43,165 nt of DNA from positions 1-43,165 of the forward strand of contig DATFIM010000052.1 of assembly GCA_035270125.1 (NCBI GenBank), given 5' to 3'. Positions 23,044 through 31,730 of this stretch are shown piece after piece (positions within the stretch are counted from its first letter, which is position 1; every line of letters begins with the position of its first letter). The notes under the pieces are model-generated. The model was not told the DNA's origin. It ran no database searches and saw only the letters and a list, made by a program, of their open reading frames with translations. Source of the stretch: Halanaerobiales bacterium (lineage in GTDB: Bacteria; Bacillota; Halanaerobiia; Halanaerobiales; DATFIM01). The translations under genes and the position numbers were made by a program.

Positions 23044-23974
23044 TTATGAGATGATGGTCGATGCTTATAAGGATGCCGGGGGAGATGATGTTTTTTCTGA
23101 TAGTGATGTAGCTCATATAGTTCTGGAACGAGATAAAGTTTTAGGAACAAATAGTGTTGAAGGACTTGAAGTCGATGTTAAAAAACAAAAAGCGGGTATG
23201 GTAGCTGTTAAAGTTACAATACTTGAAAATTATAAAATATCCAATCCTGTTCATATGTGTTTTGGAGTTTTACCCGAAAAAGGGAAACAGGTAATAGATA
23301 TGGAAGTAGAAGTTGAAAAAAATGCTTCTGTAGAAATTATGGCTGATTGTGTTTTCCCAAATGCAACAGAAGTTGTACATGAGATGGAAGCAGATATTAT
23401 TGTTCATGAAGGTGGTAGTTATCTTTATGAAGAAAACCATTTTCACGGTGATGATGGTGGAGTTAAAGTACTAGCTAAATCAAATATTGAATTAAAAAAG
23501 GAAAGTGAATTTAAGACAATTTTTAATCTTCGTAAAGGAAGAATTGGTGAAATAGAATTTGATTATGAATCTGTTGTTGAAGATAATGCAGTTTTAGAAA
23601 TGATAGCCAGAATGCAGGGTTATGCAGATGATAAAATAAAAATACGCGAAGCTGGTGACCTTGTTGGCAAAGGTTCTCGAGGTTATCTTGAAACAAAAAT
23701 AGCTCTTCAGGATCAGGCAGAAGCAGAAGTTTTAAATGAATTAACTGCTTTAGCTGATGGTGCCAAAGGACATGTTGACTGTACTGAAATAATTAAAGAT
23801 GAAGCTATTGCCAGGGCAGTTCCTATTGTTGATGTTCGTGATCCAGGTGCCAAAGTTACTCATGAAGCTGCTATTGGTAGTGTGGACAGTACCCAGCTTC
23901 AGACATTAATGGCCCGAGGTCTTGATGAAGAAGATGCAACAGATGTTATTGTACAGGGGATGTTAAATAGTTAA
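23036..23974 (+). CDS. sufB: SufB-like Fe-S scaffold (minimal SUF / SMS type)
   Basis: 312 aa, shorter than SufB (~470) and SufD (~420), with only the beta-helix core and C-terminal helices of the SufBD family. Conserved C-terminal pattern: VTHEAAIGSVDSTQLQTLMARGLDEEDA. One Cys, in GHVDCTEII, sits at the SufB-like position thought to hold the nascent cluster; a second Cys lies in MADCVFPNA and another in HMCFGVL. TTG start 9 nt after GGAGG within sufC. A homodimer with two SufC-like ATPases is expected. A strong terminator follows. Confidence 0.85.
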   Translation: MDDYEMMVDAYKDAGGDDVFSDSDVAHIVLERDKVLGTNSVEGLEVDVKKQKAGMVAVKVTILENYKISNPVHMCFGVLPEKGKQVIDMEVEVEKNASVEIMADCVFPNATEVVHEMEADIIVHEGGSYLYEENHFHGDDGGVKVLAKSNIELKKESEFKTIFNLRKGRIGEIEFDYESVVEDNAVLEMIARMQGYADDKIKIREAGDLVGKGSRGYLETKIALQDQAEAEVLNELTALADGAKGHVDCTEIIKDEAIARAVPIVDVRDPGAKVTHEAAIGSVDSTQLQTLMARGLDEEDATDVIVQGMLNS

Positions 23975-23986
23975 AATCAAATATAT

Positions 23987-24024
23987 AATCTCCTCTGAAA
24001 TTATTCAGAGGAGATTTTATTCTT
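23987..24024 (+). terminator. Rho-independent terminator of the minimal SUF pair
   Basis: Twelve-bp perfect stem: AATCTCCTCTGA (23987-23998) and TCAGAGGAGATT (24005-24016), then TTATTCTTT. Confidence 0.88.
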
Positions 24025-24060
24025 TAAGTAGTTAAATTATACATATGGGAGGTAATAATT

Positions 24061-25479
24061 TTGGGAGATTCCAAAAAAAATTTGAATAAAGAAATTACTA
24101 TTATCGGTGGTGGCGTAGGAGGTTATGTGGCAGCTATTAAAGCAGCTCAGATGGGTGCTGAAGTCGCTTTAATTGAAAAAGAAAATATTGGTGGAGTTTG
24201 TTTAAATAGAGGTTGTATACCTACTAAAGCTATGGTACGTTCTGCTGAAGTTTATGATAATATAAATGATGCAAAACAATTTGGCCTGGATATTGATAAA
24301 GAGGCCGTATCTGTGAATATGAAAAAAGTAGTTAAGAGAAAAGATAGAGTTGTAAGAAGATTGGTGAAAGGTGTTGAACATCTTTTAAAATCTCATGATG
24401 TAGAAATAATTGAGGGAGAAGCAGAATTTGTTGATGAAAATAAAGTTTTTGTAAATTCTGAAGATAATGACTTGGAAATAAAATCAGAAAAGATTATAAT
24501 TGCTACCGGCTCAAAAGTAAGTAAAATTCCTATTGACGGAATTGATCTGTCAGGAGTAATAGATAGTAATCAGGCTCTAGAATTAGATGAACTTCCTGAA
24601 AAAATGGTAATTGTCGGTGGAGGATATATAGGTATGGAATTTGCCTTTATTTATGCCAATTTTGGGGTAGAAGTTACAGTTGTAGAATTTTTAGATGAAA
24701 TTCTTGGAAATTGTGGTCCTGATATGTGTAAAGAAATTCACCGTTCAGCTCGTAGAAAAGGGATCAATATTCTCACTGGAAGTAAAGTTGAAAAAATAAG
24801 AGAAGAAAATAATGAATTGGTAGTAGAATATACAAAAGATAAAGAAAAAAATGAAGTAAAAGGAAATAAAGTTCTTATGGCTGTAGGTAGAGAGCCATAT
24901 TTTGAAGGTCTGGGAATTGATAAAATAGGTATTAAACTTGATAAAAATGAAAGAGGAATTAAGGTAAATAAAAAAATGGAAACTAATATTCCTGGCATCT
25001 ATGCTATTGGTGATGTAACTGATGAAATTCAGTTGGCTCATGTTGCTTCTCATCAAGGTATGATAGCAGTTAAAAATATTTTAGGTAAAGAAGTTGAAAT
25101 GGATTATGATGTTGTCCCCAGTGCTATTTTTACCAGTCCTGAAATAGCAAATGTTGGTTTAAATCCTGAACAAGCAGAAGAAAAAGGAATTGATTATGAA
25201 ATTGGATATTTCCCATTTAGAGCAAATGGTAAAGCTTTAGCTCAAGGGGAGAGACAGGGCTTTATTAAATTAATACAGGAAACGAATAGTGGAAAAATAA
25301 TAGGTGCTAAAATAATTGGTACTCATGCTTCAGACCTTATAAGTGAAGTAACTTTAGCTATTAAGAATGAACTAACTGCAGAAGATATTGCCGAAACTAT
25401 TCATACTCATCCTACAACTGCAGAAGTTATTCATGAGGCTGCACTTGATTTGGTTGAAGAATCAATTCACTTTGCATAA
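24061..25479 (+). CDS. lpd: Dihydrolipoamide dehydrogenase (E3)
   Basis: 472 aa flavoprotein that reoxidises dihydrolipoyl groups with NAD+. FAD motif GGGVGGYVAA near residue 16, redox disulfide C47-LNRG-C52, NAD motif VGGGYIGMEFA in the middle, FAD-contact YAIGDVT, and C-terminal active-site HTHPTTAEVIHEAA (His-Glu pair). No N-terminal lipoyl domain. TTG start 8 nt after GGGAGG. Co-oriented with lplA 29 nt downstream, giving a lipoate-use pair; the partner E1/E2 or glycine-cleavage genes are not in this window. Confidence 0.92.
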   Translation: MGDSKKNLNKEITIIGGGVGGYVAAIKAAQMGAEVALIEKENIGGVCLNRGCIPTKAMVRSAEVYDNINDAKQFGLDIDKEAVSVNMKKVVKRKDRVVRRLVKGVEHLLKSHDVEIIEGEAEFVDENKVFVNSEDNDLEIKSEKIIIATGSKVSKIPIDGIDLSGVIDSNQALELDELPEKMVIVGGGYIGMEFAFIYANFGVEVTVVEFLDEILGNCGPDMCKEIHRSARRKGINILTGSKVEKIREENNELVVEYTKDKEKNEVKGNKVLMAVGREPYFEGLGIDKIGIKLDKNERGIKVNKKMETNIPGIYAIGDVTDEIQLAHVASHQGMIAVKNILGKEVEMDYDVVPSAIFTSPEIANVGLNPEQAEEKGIDYEIGYFPFRANGKALAQGERQGFIKLIQETNSGKIIGAKIIGTHASDLISEVTLAIKNELTAEDIAETIHTHPTTAEVIHEAALDLVEESIHFA

Positions 25480-25508
25480 TAAAAAAATATAGTTGGAGGG
25501 TAAATAAA

Positions 25509-26558
25509 GTGAAAGAAACAAAAAAATTACTAATGGCTCATTCAGAACAATATAACCCCTGGTATAATTTAGCATTGGAAGAATATTTGTTAGACAATAT
25601 TAAATCTGGAGAAGTTATGCTTTATCTCTGGCAAAATGATAAAACTGTAGTTATTGGTAGAAATCAAAATGCCTGGAAAGAATGTCAGTGTAAAAAGCTG
25701 GAAAATGAAGATGATGGCCATTTAGCTCGTCGTCTTTCTGGAGGTGGAGCAGTATATCATGATCTAGGTAATTTGAATTTTACTTTTATTATGGATAGGG
25801 ATTTATATGATCTGGATAAACAGCTTGAAGTTATTTTAAAAGCAGTAAATAAACTGGGGATTAATGCAGAATTTTCAGGTAGAAATGATTTAATTGTAAA
25901 TGGAAAAAAGTTTTCAGGTAATGCTTTTTATTTTGGTACAAATTCAGCTTATCATCATGGTACCCTTATGTTTGAAACTGATTTTGAAAAATTAGTAGAT
26001 TATTTACAGGTTTCTGAGGAAAAAATCAAATCAAAAGGTGTTGAATCTGTGCGTTCTCGAGTTGCTAATTTAAAAGAAATAAATCCTGATATAAGCCTTA
26101 ATGCTCTTAAAAAAGCATTAAAAGAAAGTTTTGGAGAAGTATATGGTAGTAATGAAAATGATATAAGTGAAGATGAATATTATGATCCATCTCAAATGAA
26201 TGAAATAGAGGATTTATACGAAAAATATTCTTCCTGGAAATGGCGTTATGGACAAACTCCAGATTTTGATATAGATTTTGAGAAAAGATTTAACTGGGGA
26301 GAAATAGAAATTGGATTAAAATTAAAAAATGGGGTAATTAAAGAAGCAGATATATATTCTGATGCAATGGATGTTCAATTAATAGAAATGATTAAGAATG
26401 GACTTGAAGGTACTTCTTTTAAAAGAACAGATATTTTAAATAGTATTGATGATCTTAAAGAAAAAGAAAGTAATTTCAGTTATACAGAAGCAGCAGATTA
26501 TAGTCAAAAAGGAGTTGTGGAGGACCTTAAAGATTGGTTAAAAGAAAAAGAAATATAA
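25509..26558 (+). CDS. lplA: Lipoate-protein ligase A
   Basis: 349 aa. Attaches lipoate to target lipoyl domains through a lipoyl-AMP intermediate. The large domain shows RRLSGGGAVYHDLGN (74-88), the lipoate-binding signature; KKFSGNAFYF carries the catalytic Lys; HHGTLMFETD is the third family motif. The C-terminal accessory domain (from about 255) is present, so it is probably a complete bidomain LplA. GTG start with TTGGAGGG upstream. The enzyme depends on scavenged lipoate or on lipoyl groups; no lipA/lipB is nearby. Confidence 0.92.
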   Translation: MKETKKLLMAHSEQYNPWYNLALEEYLLDNIKSGEVMLYLWQNDKTVVIGRNQNAWKECQCKKLENEDDGHLARRLSGGGAVYHDLGNLNFTFIMDRDLYDLDKQLEVILKAVNKLGINAEFSGRNDLIVNGKKFSGNAFYFGTNSAYHHGTLMFETDFEKLVDYLQVSEEKIKSKGVESVRSRVANLKEINPDISLNALKKALKESFGEVYGSNENDISEDEYYDPSQMNEIEDLYEKYSSWKWRYGQTPDFDIDFEKRFNWGEIEIGLKLKNGVIKEADIYSDAMDVQLIEMIKNGLEGTSFKRTDILNSIDDLKEKESNFSYTEAADYSQKGVVEDLKDWLKEKEI

Positions 26559-26569
26559 TTAATTAAAGA

Positions 26570-26598
26570 AGCACTTCCTCTTAGAAAAAGGAAGTGCT
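26570..26598 (+). terminator. Bidirectional terminator between lplA and the ABC-2 operon
   Basis: Ten-bp stem AGCACTTCCT (26570-26579) / AGGAAGTGCT (26589-26598). The T tract is poor on the plus strand (CTTACTGTTT) and moderate on the minus strand, so it may serve both convergent operons. Confidence 0.7.
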
Positions 26599-26620
26599 CT
26601 TACTGTTTATGTTTAAAGTT

Positions 26621-27820
26621 TTAAGCTTTACTCCATTTTATAATTTCTTTTAAAGACATATCTTTTCCATACATAAGCATACCTACTCTAAATATTTTAC
26701 TGGCAAGTCTAATAAAGAAAAATGCTGATAGGGCTAAAATTGTTGTTGTAAGAGCAATTTCCCAGATTGGTGGAGTAGATACCCCCATTCTAAGTAACAT
26801 AGTAGTTGGAGTAAAAACAGGAATATAACTTAGTATTCTAGAAATTGTACCTGAAGGATTCTGCAATAAGATTGAAGCAAACCAGACCGGTACAATAGGG
26901 ACTATAACTATTAATCCATTTAATGATTGCCCACTTGATTGCAGGTCTTTACTACTGGCCCCAGCAATAGCATTTAACCCAGATATCATAGCAAATCCAA
27001 GTAAGAAATAGACAAACATATAGGCATTTTTAATACTGAAAAGAATATTCAATGGTAGATCAAAAAATCTATTTGCTACCAGTGAACCTGCTGCTCCCCA
27101 GACAATCACCTGACAAATCCCGAGAAATCCATAACCTAGTACTTTTCCATACATAAGATTTTTTGGAGTAAGTGATGAAAAAAGAATTTCTACAAGTTTA
27201 TCACTTTTTTCTTTATTTATACTTTGCATTAGAGCACTTCCAGAAAACATTGAAGAAAAAGCCATCAACATAGCCAGACCTAATGGTAAGAAAATAGCAG
27301 CTATTCCTGTATCATCTTTTTGCAAAGATTGAGTTTGAAAATTTACATTTTGAGTTAATCGTAATATTTGGTCAGCTGAATAACCATTTTCACTTAAGCG
27401 TTTTTCAATAACAATATTACTTAAAATATTAGAAATTACATTACCATCTAATCCTCTTAATTCTTTATAATAAACTGTTGCTTGATTATTATTTACTATA
27501 TTAGAAGGTATTAGAACAATACTATCATAATTATTAACTTCTAATATATTTCTGAGTTCATCTTTATTAGTAGTGGCTTTTATTTTTTCTAAAGTAATGT
27601 CTTCATTAGTAAAATTTTGATTTAATTCTTCATAAATATAATCGGTTTGATCAATTAAACCTATTTTAAGACCGGACTGAGAACTGCTTCCTCCAATATA
27701 ACCTGCCCCTCCTGCTATAACTAAAATTAAAAGTGGAAATATAAAAGTCATAAATAAAAAAGTTTTATTACGTATATTTTTCTTTATTTCCCATTTAGCT
27801 ACTTTAAATGTATTATTCAT
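26621..27820 (-). CDS. ABC-2 type permease, NatB-like
   Basis: 399 aa. One N-terminal TM helix (KTFLFMTFIFPLLILVIAGG), a large extracytoplasmic domain of about 150 residues and five or so further TM helices, the layout of NatB/ABC2_membrane_3 exporters. Start overlaps the end of the ATPase gene by 8 nt, so ATPase is translated first and the two form one exporter. NatAB exports Na+ in Bacillus, but related exporters carry other cargo; the sequence does not show which. Confidence 0.82.
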   Translation of the reverse strand: MNNTFKVAKWEIKKNIRNKTFLFMTFIFPLLILVIAGGAGYIGGSSSQSGLKIGLIDQTDYIYEELNQNFTNEDITLEKIKATTNKDELRNILEVNNYDSIVLIPSNIVNNNQATVYYKELRGLDGNVISNILSNIVIEKRLSENGYSADQILRLTQNVNFQTQSLQKDDTGIAAIFLPLGLAMLMAFSSMFSGSALMQSINKEKSDKLVEILFSSLTPKNLMYGKVLGYGFLGICQVIVWGAAGSLVANRFFDLPLNILFSIKNAYMFVYFLLGFAMISGLNAIAGASSKDLQSSGQSLNGLIVIVPIVPVWFASILLQNPSGTISRILSYIPVFTPTTMLLRMGVSTPPIWEIALTTTILALSAFFFIRLASKIFRVGMLMYGKDMSLKEIIKWSKA

Positions 27821-28718
27821 TTGCTACCCCTCCTTTGATGGAATTAATAAATATGTCATGAAGAGAAGGGCTTGTAATTGAAAGTTCTTTTATATCAATG
27901 TTATTACTTAGATCATCTAAAAAAGAATTTAAATTTTCAGGATTATTTATATAAAAGCTGGCTTTATTTGATTTAGCAGTATAATTACTTATATTGATAT
28001 TTCCTTTCAAGAAGTTATCATTACCACTATAAGTCATCTCAACTTTTTTTTCTTCATAATTATCTTTTATTTCATTTAAATTTCCATATAAAACTTTTTT
28101 TCCTTTATTTATAAGAAAGATTCTATCACAGAGTTCTTCAACCATGTTCATTCGATGAGAAGAAAGTAAAATACTCATCCCATCTGCAACTAATTCTTCT
28201 AAAATTGATTTAAATAAATCCTGATTTACTGGATCCAAGCCAGAAAAAAGTTCATCTACAATTAATAATTCTGGATTGTGAATTATTGATATTATAAATT
28301 GCACCTTTTGTTGCATACCTTTTGAAAGTTCATCTATTTTGTTGTTTGCATAATCATCTAATTCAAGTTTTTCAAGCCAGTATTCAGCTTTCTTTTTACT
28401 TTTTTCTGGGGGTATATTATTTAAATCAGCGAAATAAACAATAGTTTCTAAAACTTTTGTATCTTTATAAATTCCTCTCTCTTCAGGCAGATAACCCATT
28501 TTACTTTTATCATCTATAGAAAAATTACTAAAAGAAATTTTTCCTCCATCTGGGGCAATAATATTTAAAATCATTCTAATAATGGTAGTTTTACCTGCTC
28601 CATTTGGCCCCAATAATCCTAGAATTTCACCATCATATAGATCAAAAGACACATTATCAACAGCTTTTTGAGCTGCATAATTTTTTGTTATATTACCTAC
28701 TTCTAAAACTTTTTCCAT
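27813..28718 (-). CDS. ABC-2 exporter ATPase, NatA-like
   Basis: 301 aa. Walker A GPNGAGKTT, Q-loop GYLPEERGIYKD, signature LSKGMQQKV, Walker B LLIVDELFSGLDP, switch His in LLSSHRM. The GYLPEERGL-type Q-loop is typical of NatA. A C-terminal extension of 90 residues follows the core. SD AGGAGGT lies 10-12 nt before the ATG. The 254-nt AT-rich gap to the divergent tldD-like gene should hold two promoters; I see no strong -35/-10 pair there. Confidence 0.85.
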   Translation of the reverse strand: MEKVLEVGNITKNYAAQKAVDNVSFDLYDGEILGLLGPNGAGKTTIIRMILNIIAPDGGKISFSNFSIDDKSKMGYLPEERGIYKDTKVLETIVYFADLNNIPPEKSKKKAEYWLEKLELDDYANNKIDELSKGMQQKVQFIISIIHNPELLIVDELFSGLDPVNQDLFKSILEELVADGMSILLSSHRMNMVEELCDRIFLINKGKKVLYGNLNEIKDNYEEKKVEMTYSGNDNFLKGNINISNYTAKSNKASFYINNPENLNSFLDDLSNNIDIKELSITSPSLHDIFINSIKGGVANE

Positions 28719-28972
28719 TAATTAATTAACCTCCTAATTTTTATTTAAATTTGTTATTTTAATAACAATAACTATATAATAATTTCTGCAAATGAATTAT
28801 AATTCCTTCTTTTTATGAATATTAATTGTTTTTCTTAAGATATATTATCATTTACTAGAAAATTAAATAATATTTTAAGAAAAAATTAATAAATTTAAAA
28901 GGATTTTTAGGATTATTCTTGTATTAATAAATATAAGAGTAATATTTTTTAAAAAAGAATAGGAGGAATAAG

Positions 28973-30346
28973 ATGAAAGATAAATTAAAAGGTATATTTG
29001 ATACTGAGAAATTAGATTATGGTGATTTACGGCATGAAAAAAATAATGAAACTGAAATCAGCATTGAAGGAAAAGAAATAAAAAATATTAAAAACTCATA
29101 TAGAGAAGGAGGGCATATTAGAGTATATAATAATGGAAGTAAAGCTGTTGGTTCATTTAGTGAATTAGATGAAGCTTTTAAAAGTAGAGATAATCTAATA
29201 AATATTAGCAAAAGAGGATCTGAATTTCAAAAAGAAAGTATTAGATTAAAAAATGCAGAAGTAATAAAAGATAAAGTTTTTACTGAAGTTAATAATGATC
29301 CAAGAGATTATTCTCTAGAAGAAAAAAAAGATTTAGTTCAAAAATATAATGAACTTGCTTTAAAACAAAAACATGTTGTTAATACCAGATTTCATTATAG
29401 ACAATTTTATTCCAAAAGATATTTTATTAATTCTGAAGGTAGTGAAATTGAATATGATTTATTAGGAAGTTATATTACCGGTCAGATATTTGCTAAAAAG
29501 GATGGTGTGGTACAAACAAAAAGAGTATCTTTTGGAGCTTATCCTGAATTTTCTAATTTAGTAGATAGAGAAGATGATCTTTTAGGTGAAATAGATATTT
29601 TACAGCAGCTTTTAGATGCTGATCCTATCAAAGCAGGTACTTATCCAATTATTATTAATCCAAAATTGGCTGCTGTTTTTATACACGAGGCTTTTGGGCA
29701 TCTTTCTGAAGCAGATATAATAAAAAATAATCCTGCTTTTAGAGAGAAACTACAATATGGAACCAAGATGGGAAATGAAATTTTAACTGTAGTTGATGAT
29801 CCAGGTTTAGAAGGAACACCGGGTCATTATAAATATGATGATGAGGGACAAAAAGGAAGACGTACAGAATTGATAAAAGATGGAATATTAAATGGAAGAT
29901 TGCATTCTCGGGAAACTGCTGCCAGTTTTTCAGAAGAACTTTCTGGAAATATGAGAGCTGTTGATTGTCAATATACACCAATTATAAGAATGTCTAATAT
30001 TTTTATTGAAAATGGAGAATCAACTAAAAAAGAATTATTTGAGTCAATAGAAAATGGATATTATCTCCTAAATGGTAAAGGTGGCCAGACCTCAGGTGAT
30101 CAGTTTACATTTGGAGCTGAATATGGTTACAGAATAGAAAATGGTTGTAAAAAAGAAATGGTTAGAGATATAAATATTAGTGGAGAATTATTTTCTACTC
30201 TCCAAAATATTTCGATGATTGCTGATGACCTCTATTTTAATGAATTAGGTGGTTGTGGTAAAGGAAATCCAATGCAGCTTAATATGTTTTCTGGTACTGG
30301 GGCTCCCCATATTAAACTGGATAAAGCTAATGTAGGAGGGAAATAA
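28973..30346 (+). CDS. tldD: TldD-family metalloprotease
   Basis: 457 aa. The TldD metal-binding motif HEAFGHLSE (HExxxH, about residues 238-243) is intact, which marks the catalytic partner of a TldD/TldE pair. C-terminal GGCGKGNPMQLNMFSGTGAP is the usual family end that completes the zinc site. ATG preceded by AGGAGGAATAAG. It runs 3 nt before the PmbA-like gene, and the two are expected to form a heterodimer that degrades unfolded or leaderless peptides. Known roles include antitoxin degradation and processing of RiPPs; no RiPP precursor was seen nearby. Confidence 0.9.
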   Translation: MKDKLKGIFDTEKLDYGDLRHEKNNETEISIEGKEIKNIKNSYREGGHIRVYNNGSKAVGSFSELDEAFKSRDNLINISKRGSEFQKESIRLKNAEVIKDKVFTEVNNDPRDYSLEEKKDLVQKYNELALKQKHVVNTRFHYRQFYSKRYFINSEGSEIEYDLLGSYITGQIFAKKDGVVQTKRVSFGAYPEFSNLVDREDDLLGEIDILQQLLDADPIKAGTYPIIINPKLAAVFIHEAFGHLSEADIIKNNPAFREKLQYGTKMGNEILTVVDDPGLEGTPGHYKYDDEGQKGRRTELIKDGILNGRLHSRETAASFSEELSGNMRAVDCQYTPIIRMSNIFIENGESTKKELFESIENGYYLLNGKGGQTSGDQFTFGAEYGYRIENGCKKEMVRDINISGELFSTLQNISMIADDLYFNELGGCGKGNPMQLNMFSGTGAPHIKLDKANVGGK

Positions 30347-30348
30347 AG

Positions 30349-31659
30349 ATGAAATCAATTAAAAATTTAAAAAATAGATTTGAACAAAAAGAGTATTTAA
30401 AAAAGAAAATTGATAAGCTGAAAATAAATATTGAAAATTGGGATCTCCAGGACATAACTCAGGAAAATTTAACAGCCAGTTCTTTACGTGTAATTAAAGA
30501 TGGCAAATTAGGTTCTAATACAACCCTGGGAGAATCAGTCAAAGTTAAGAAAAATTTAATAGATGGAGCAGAAGAATCTGCTGATTATGGAGAAGAAACA
30601 GATCTTGTATTTAGTAAGGAAAGTATGGATAAACTTGACCCTGCAGTTCGTGAAAATTATGAAAAAGCAGATGCCGAAAAGATTTTTGCATTCATTACTG
30701 AAGTTAGTGATTATATTAAAAATAAAAATGAAGATATAGTATTAAATCTTAATTTAAATAAAAGATATGAAAAAATAAAGATTGATACAGATAACAAAGG
30801 AGACCTAAAAGAAGAATTAGTTAATTTTCATTTTGATTTTGGGGCTCCTATTCCTGGTGGAGGCTCAACTCTTTATAGATCTTTTAATCAGGAAAAAATG
30901 TTTGACGAAATTCCTAAAGCTGAAATAGATGAATTTTTAGCTGAATATGAAAATACTTATGAAATATCCACACCAGAAACTGCCAAAATGGATGTGCTTT
31001 TTTCACCAAGATCTCTTTACTTCTTTTTTATTAGTCTACAGGCAGGGATAAGTGGTAGAACAATTTTTCAGGGGACTTCACCTTTAATGAACAAATTAGA
31101 TAAAAAGATATTCTCAGATAAAATAAATGTTAATGATAAACCACAAATGAAAAATGCTGCTGGTAGAAGGTCTTTTGATGATGAGGGTATACCTACATCT
31201 CAAAAAGAAATAATAAATAAAGGTTTGTTAAAAAACTATATTTTTGACTTAGAATATGCTAATAAAATGGGAGAAAAACCTACCGGTAATGGTTTGAAAA
31301 GAACTTTATTTGGAGAAGGAATAAACACTCCAGTTTCACCTAATTTTGTAAATCCTGTGTTAGAACCTGGGGATAAAAGCAAAAAAGATTTGCTAAATTC
31401 AATGGATGAAGGAATTTTAGTTGAAAGTGTAATAGGATTTCATTCTTCAAATTATGAACAGGGTCATTTTTCAGTTCAGGCTCAGGGTTTTCATGTTAAA
31501 AATGGTAAATTACAGGGAAGATTACAGGATGTTATGATTGCTGGAAATATTTATGAAGATTTTGAGGAAATAAAAGGTGTTGGAGATGAGATTTATCCTA
31601 ATATGAAAGGCTATGCACCTTATTTATTGGTTAACAATGTTTCTGTAACAGGAAAATAA
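30349..31659 (+). CDS. pmbA: TldE/PmbA-family partner protein
   Basis: 436 aa. Same fold as the upstream TldD but with no HExxxH, as expected for the structural, non-catalytic half. Family features: VGFHSSNYEQGHFSVQAQGF (19-residue core GFHSSNYEQGHFSVQAQG) and DVMIAGNIYEDFEEIKGVG near the C-terminus. The length suits PmbA. Two genes only, closed by a bidirectional terminator. Confidence 0.88.
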   Translation: MKSIKNLKNRFEQKEYLKKKIDKLKINIENWDLQDITQENLTASSLRVIKDGKLGSNTTLGESVKVKKNLIDGAEESADYGEETDLVFSKESMDKLDPAVRENYEKADAEKIFAFITEVSDYIKNKNEDIVLNLNLNKRYEKIKIDTDNKGDLKEELVNFHFDFGAPIPGGGSTLYRSFNQEKMFDEIPKAEIDEFLAEYENTYEISTPETAKMDVLFSPRSLYFFFISLQAGISGRTIFQGTSPLMNKLDKKIFSDKINVNDKPQMKNAAGRRSFDDEGIPTSQKEIINKGLLKNYIFDLEYANKMGEKPTGNGLKRTLFGEGINTPVSPNFVNPVLEPGDKSKKDLLNSMDEGILVESVIGFHSSNYEQGHFSVQAQGFHVKNGKLQGRLQDVMIAGNIYEDFEEIKGVGDEIYPNMKGYAPYLLVNNVSVTGK

Positions 31660-31669
31660 TATAATCATT

Positions 31670-31699
31670 AAAAGAGGCCACAGTAAAGTGGCCTCTTTT
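31670..31699 (+). terminator. Bidirectional terminator between the TldD/PmbA and MBX operons
   Basis: Twelve-bp perfect stem AAAAGAGGCCAC (31670-31681) with GTGGCCTCTTTT (31688-31699). Flanking A and T runs let it terminate transcripts from both directions. Confidence 0.88.
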
Positions 31700-31730
31700 A
31701 AAATAAGTAGATTAATTAGTTTATTTGTTT

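Noticed and set aside
24738-25056. Long antisense open frames within lpd
   Set aside because: No SD, no recognisable protein, low-complexity Phe/Ile/Ser composition; they mirror the codons of lpd.
28719-28972. Small RNA or riboswitch in the divergent gap before tldD
   Set aside because: Very AT-rich sequence without stable GC-containing stems or a terminator; most likely just divergent promoters, though I could not place them.
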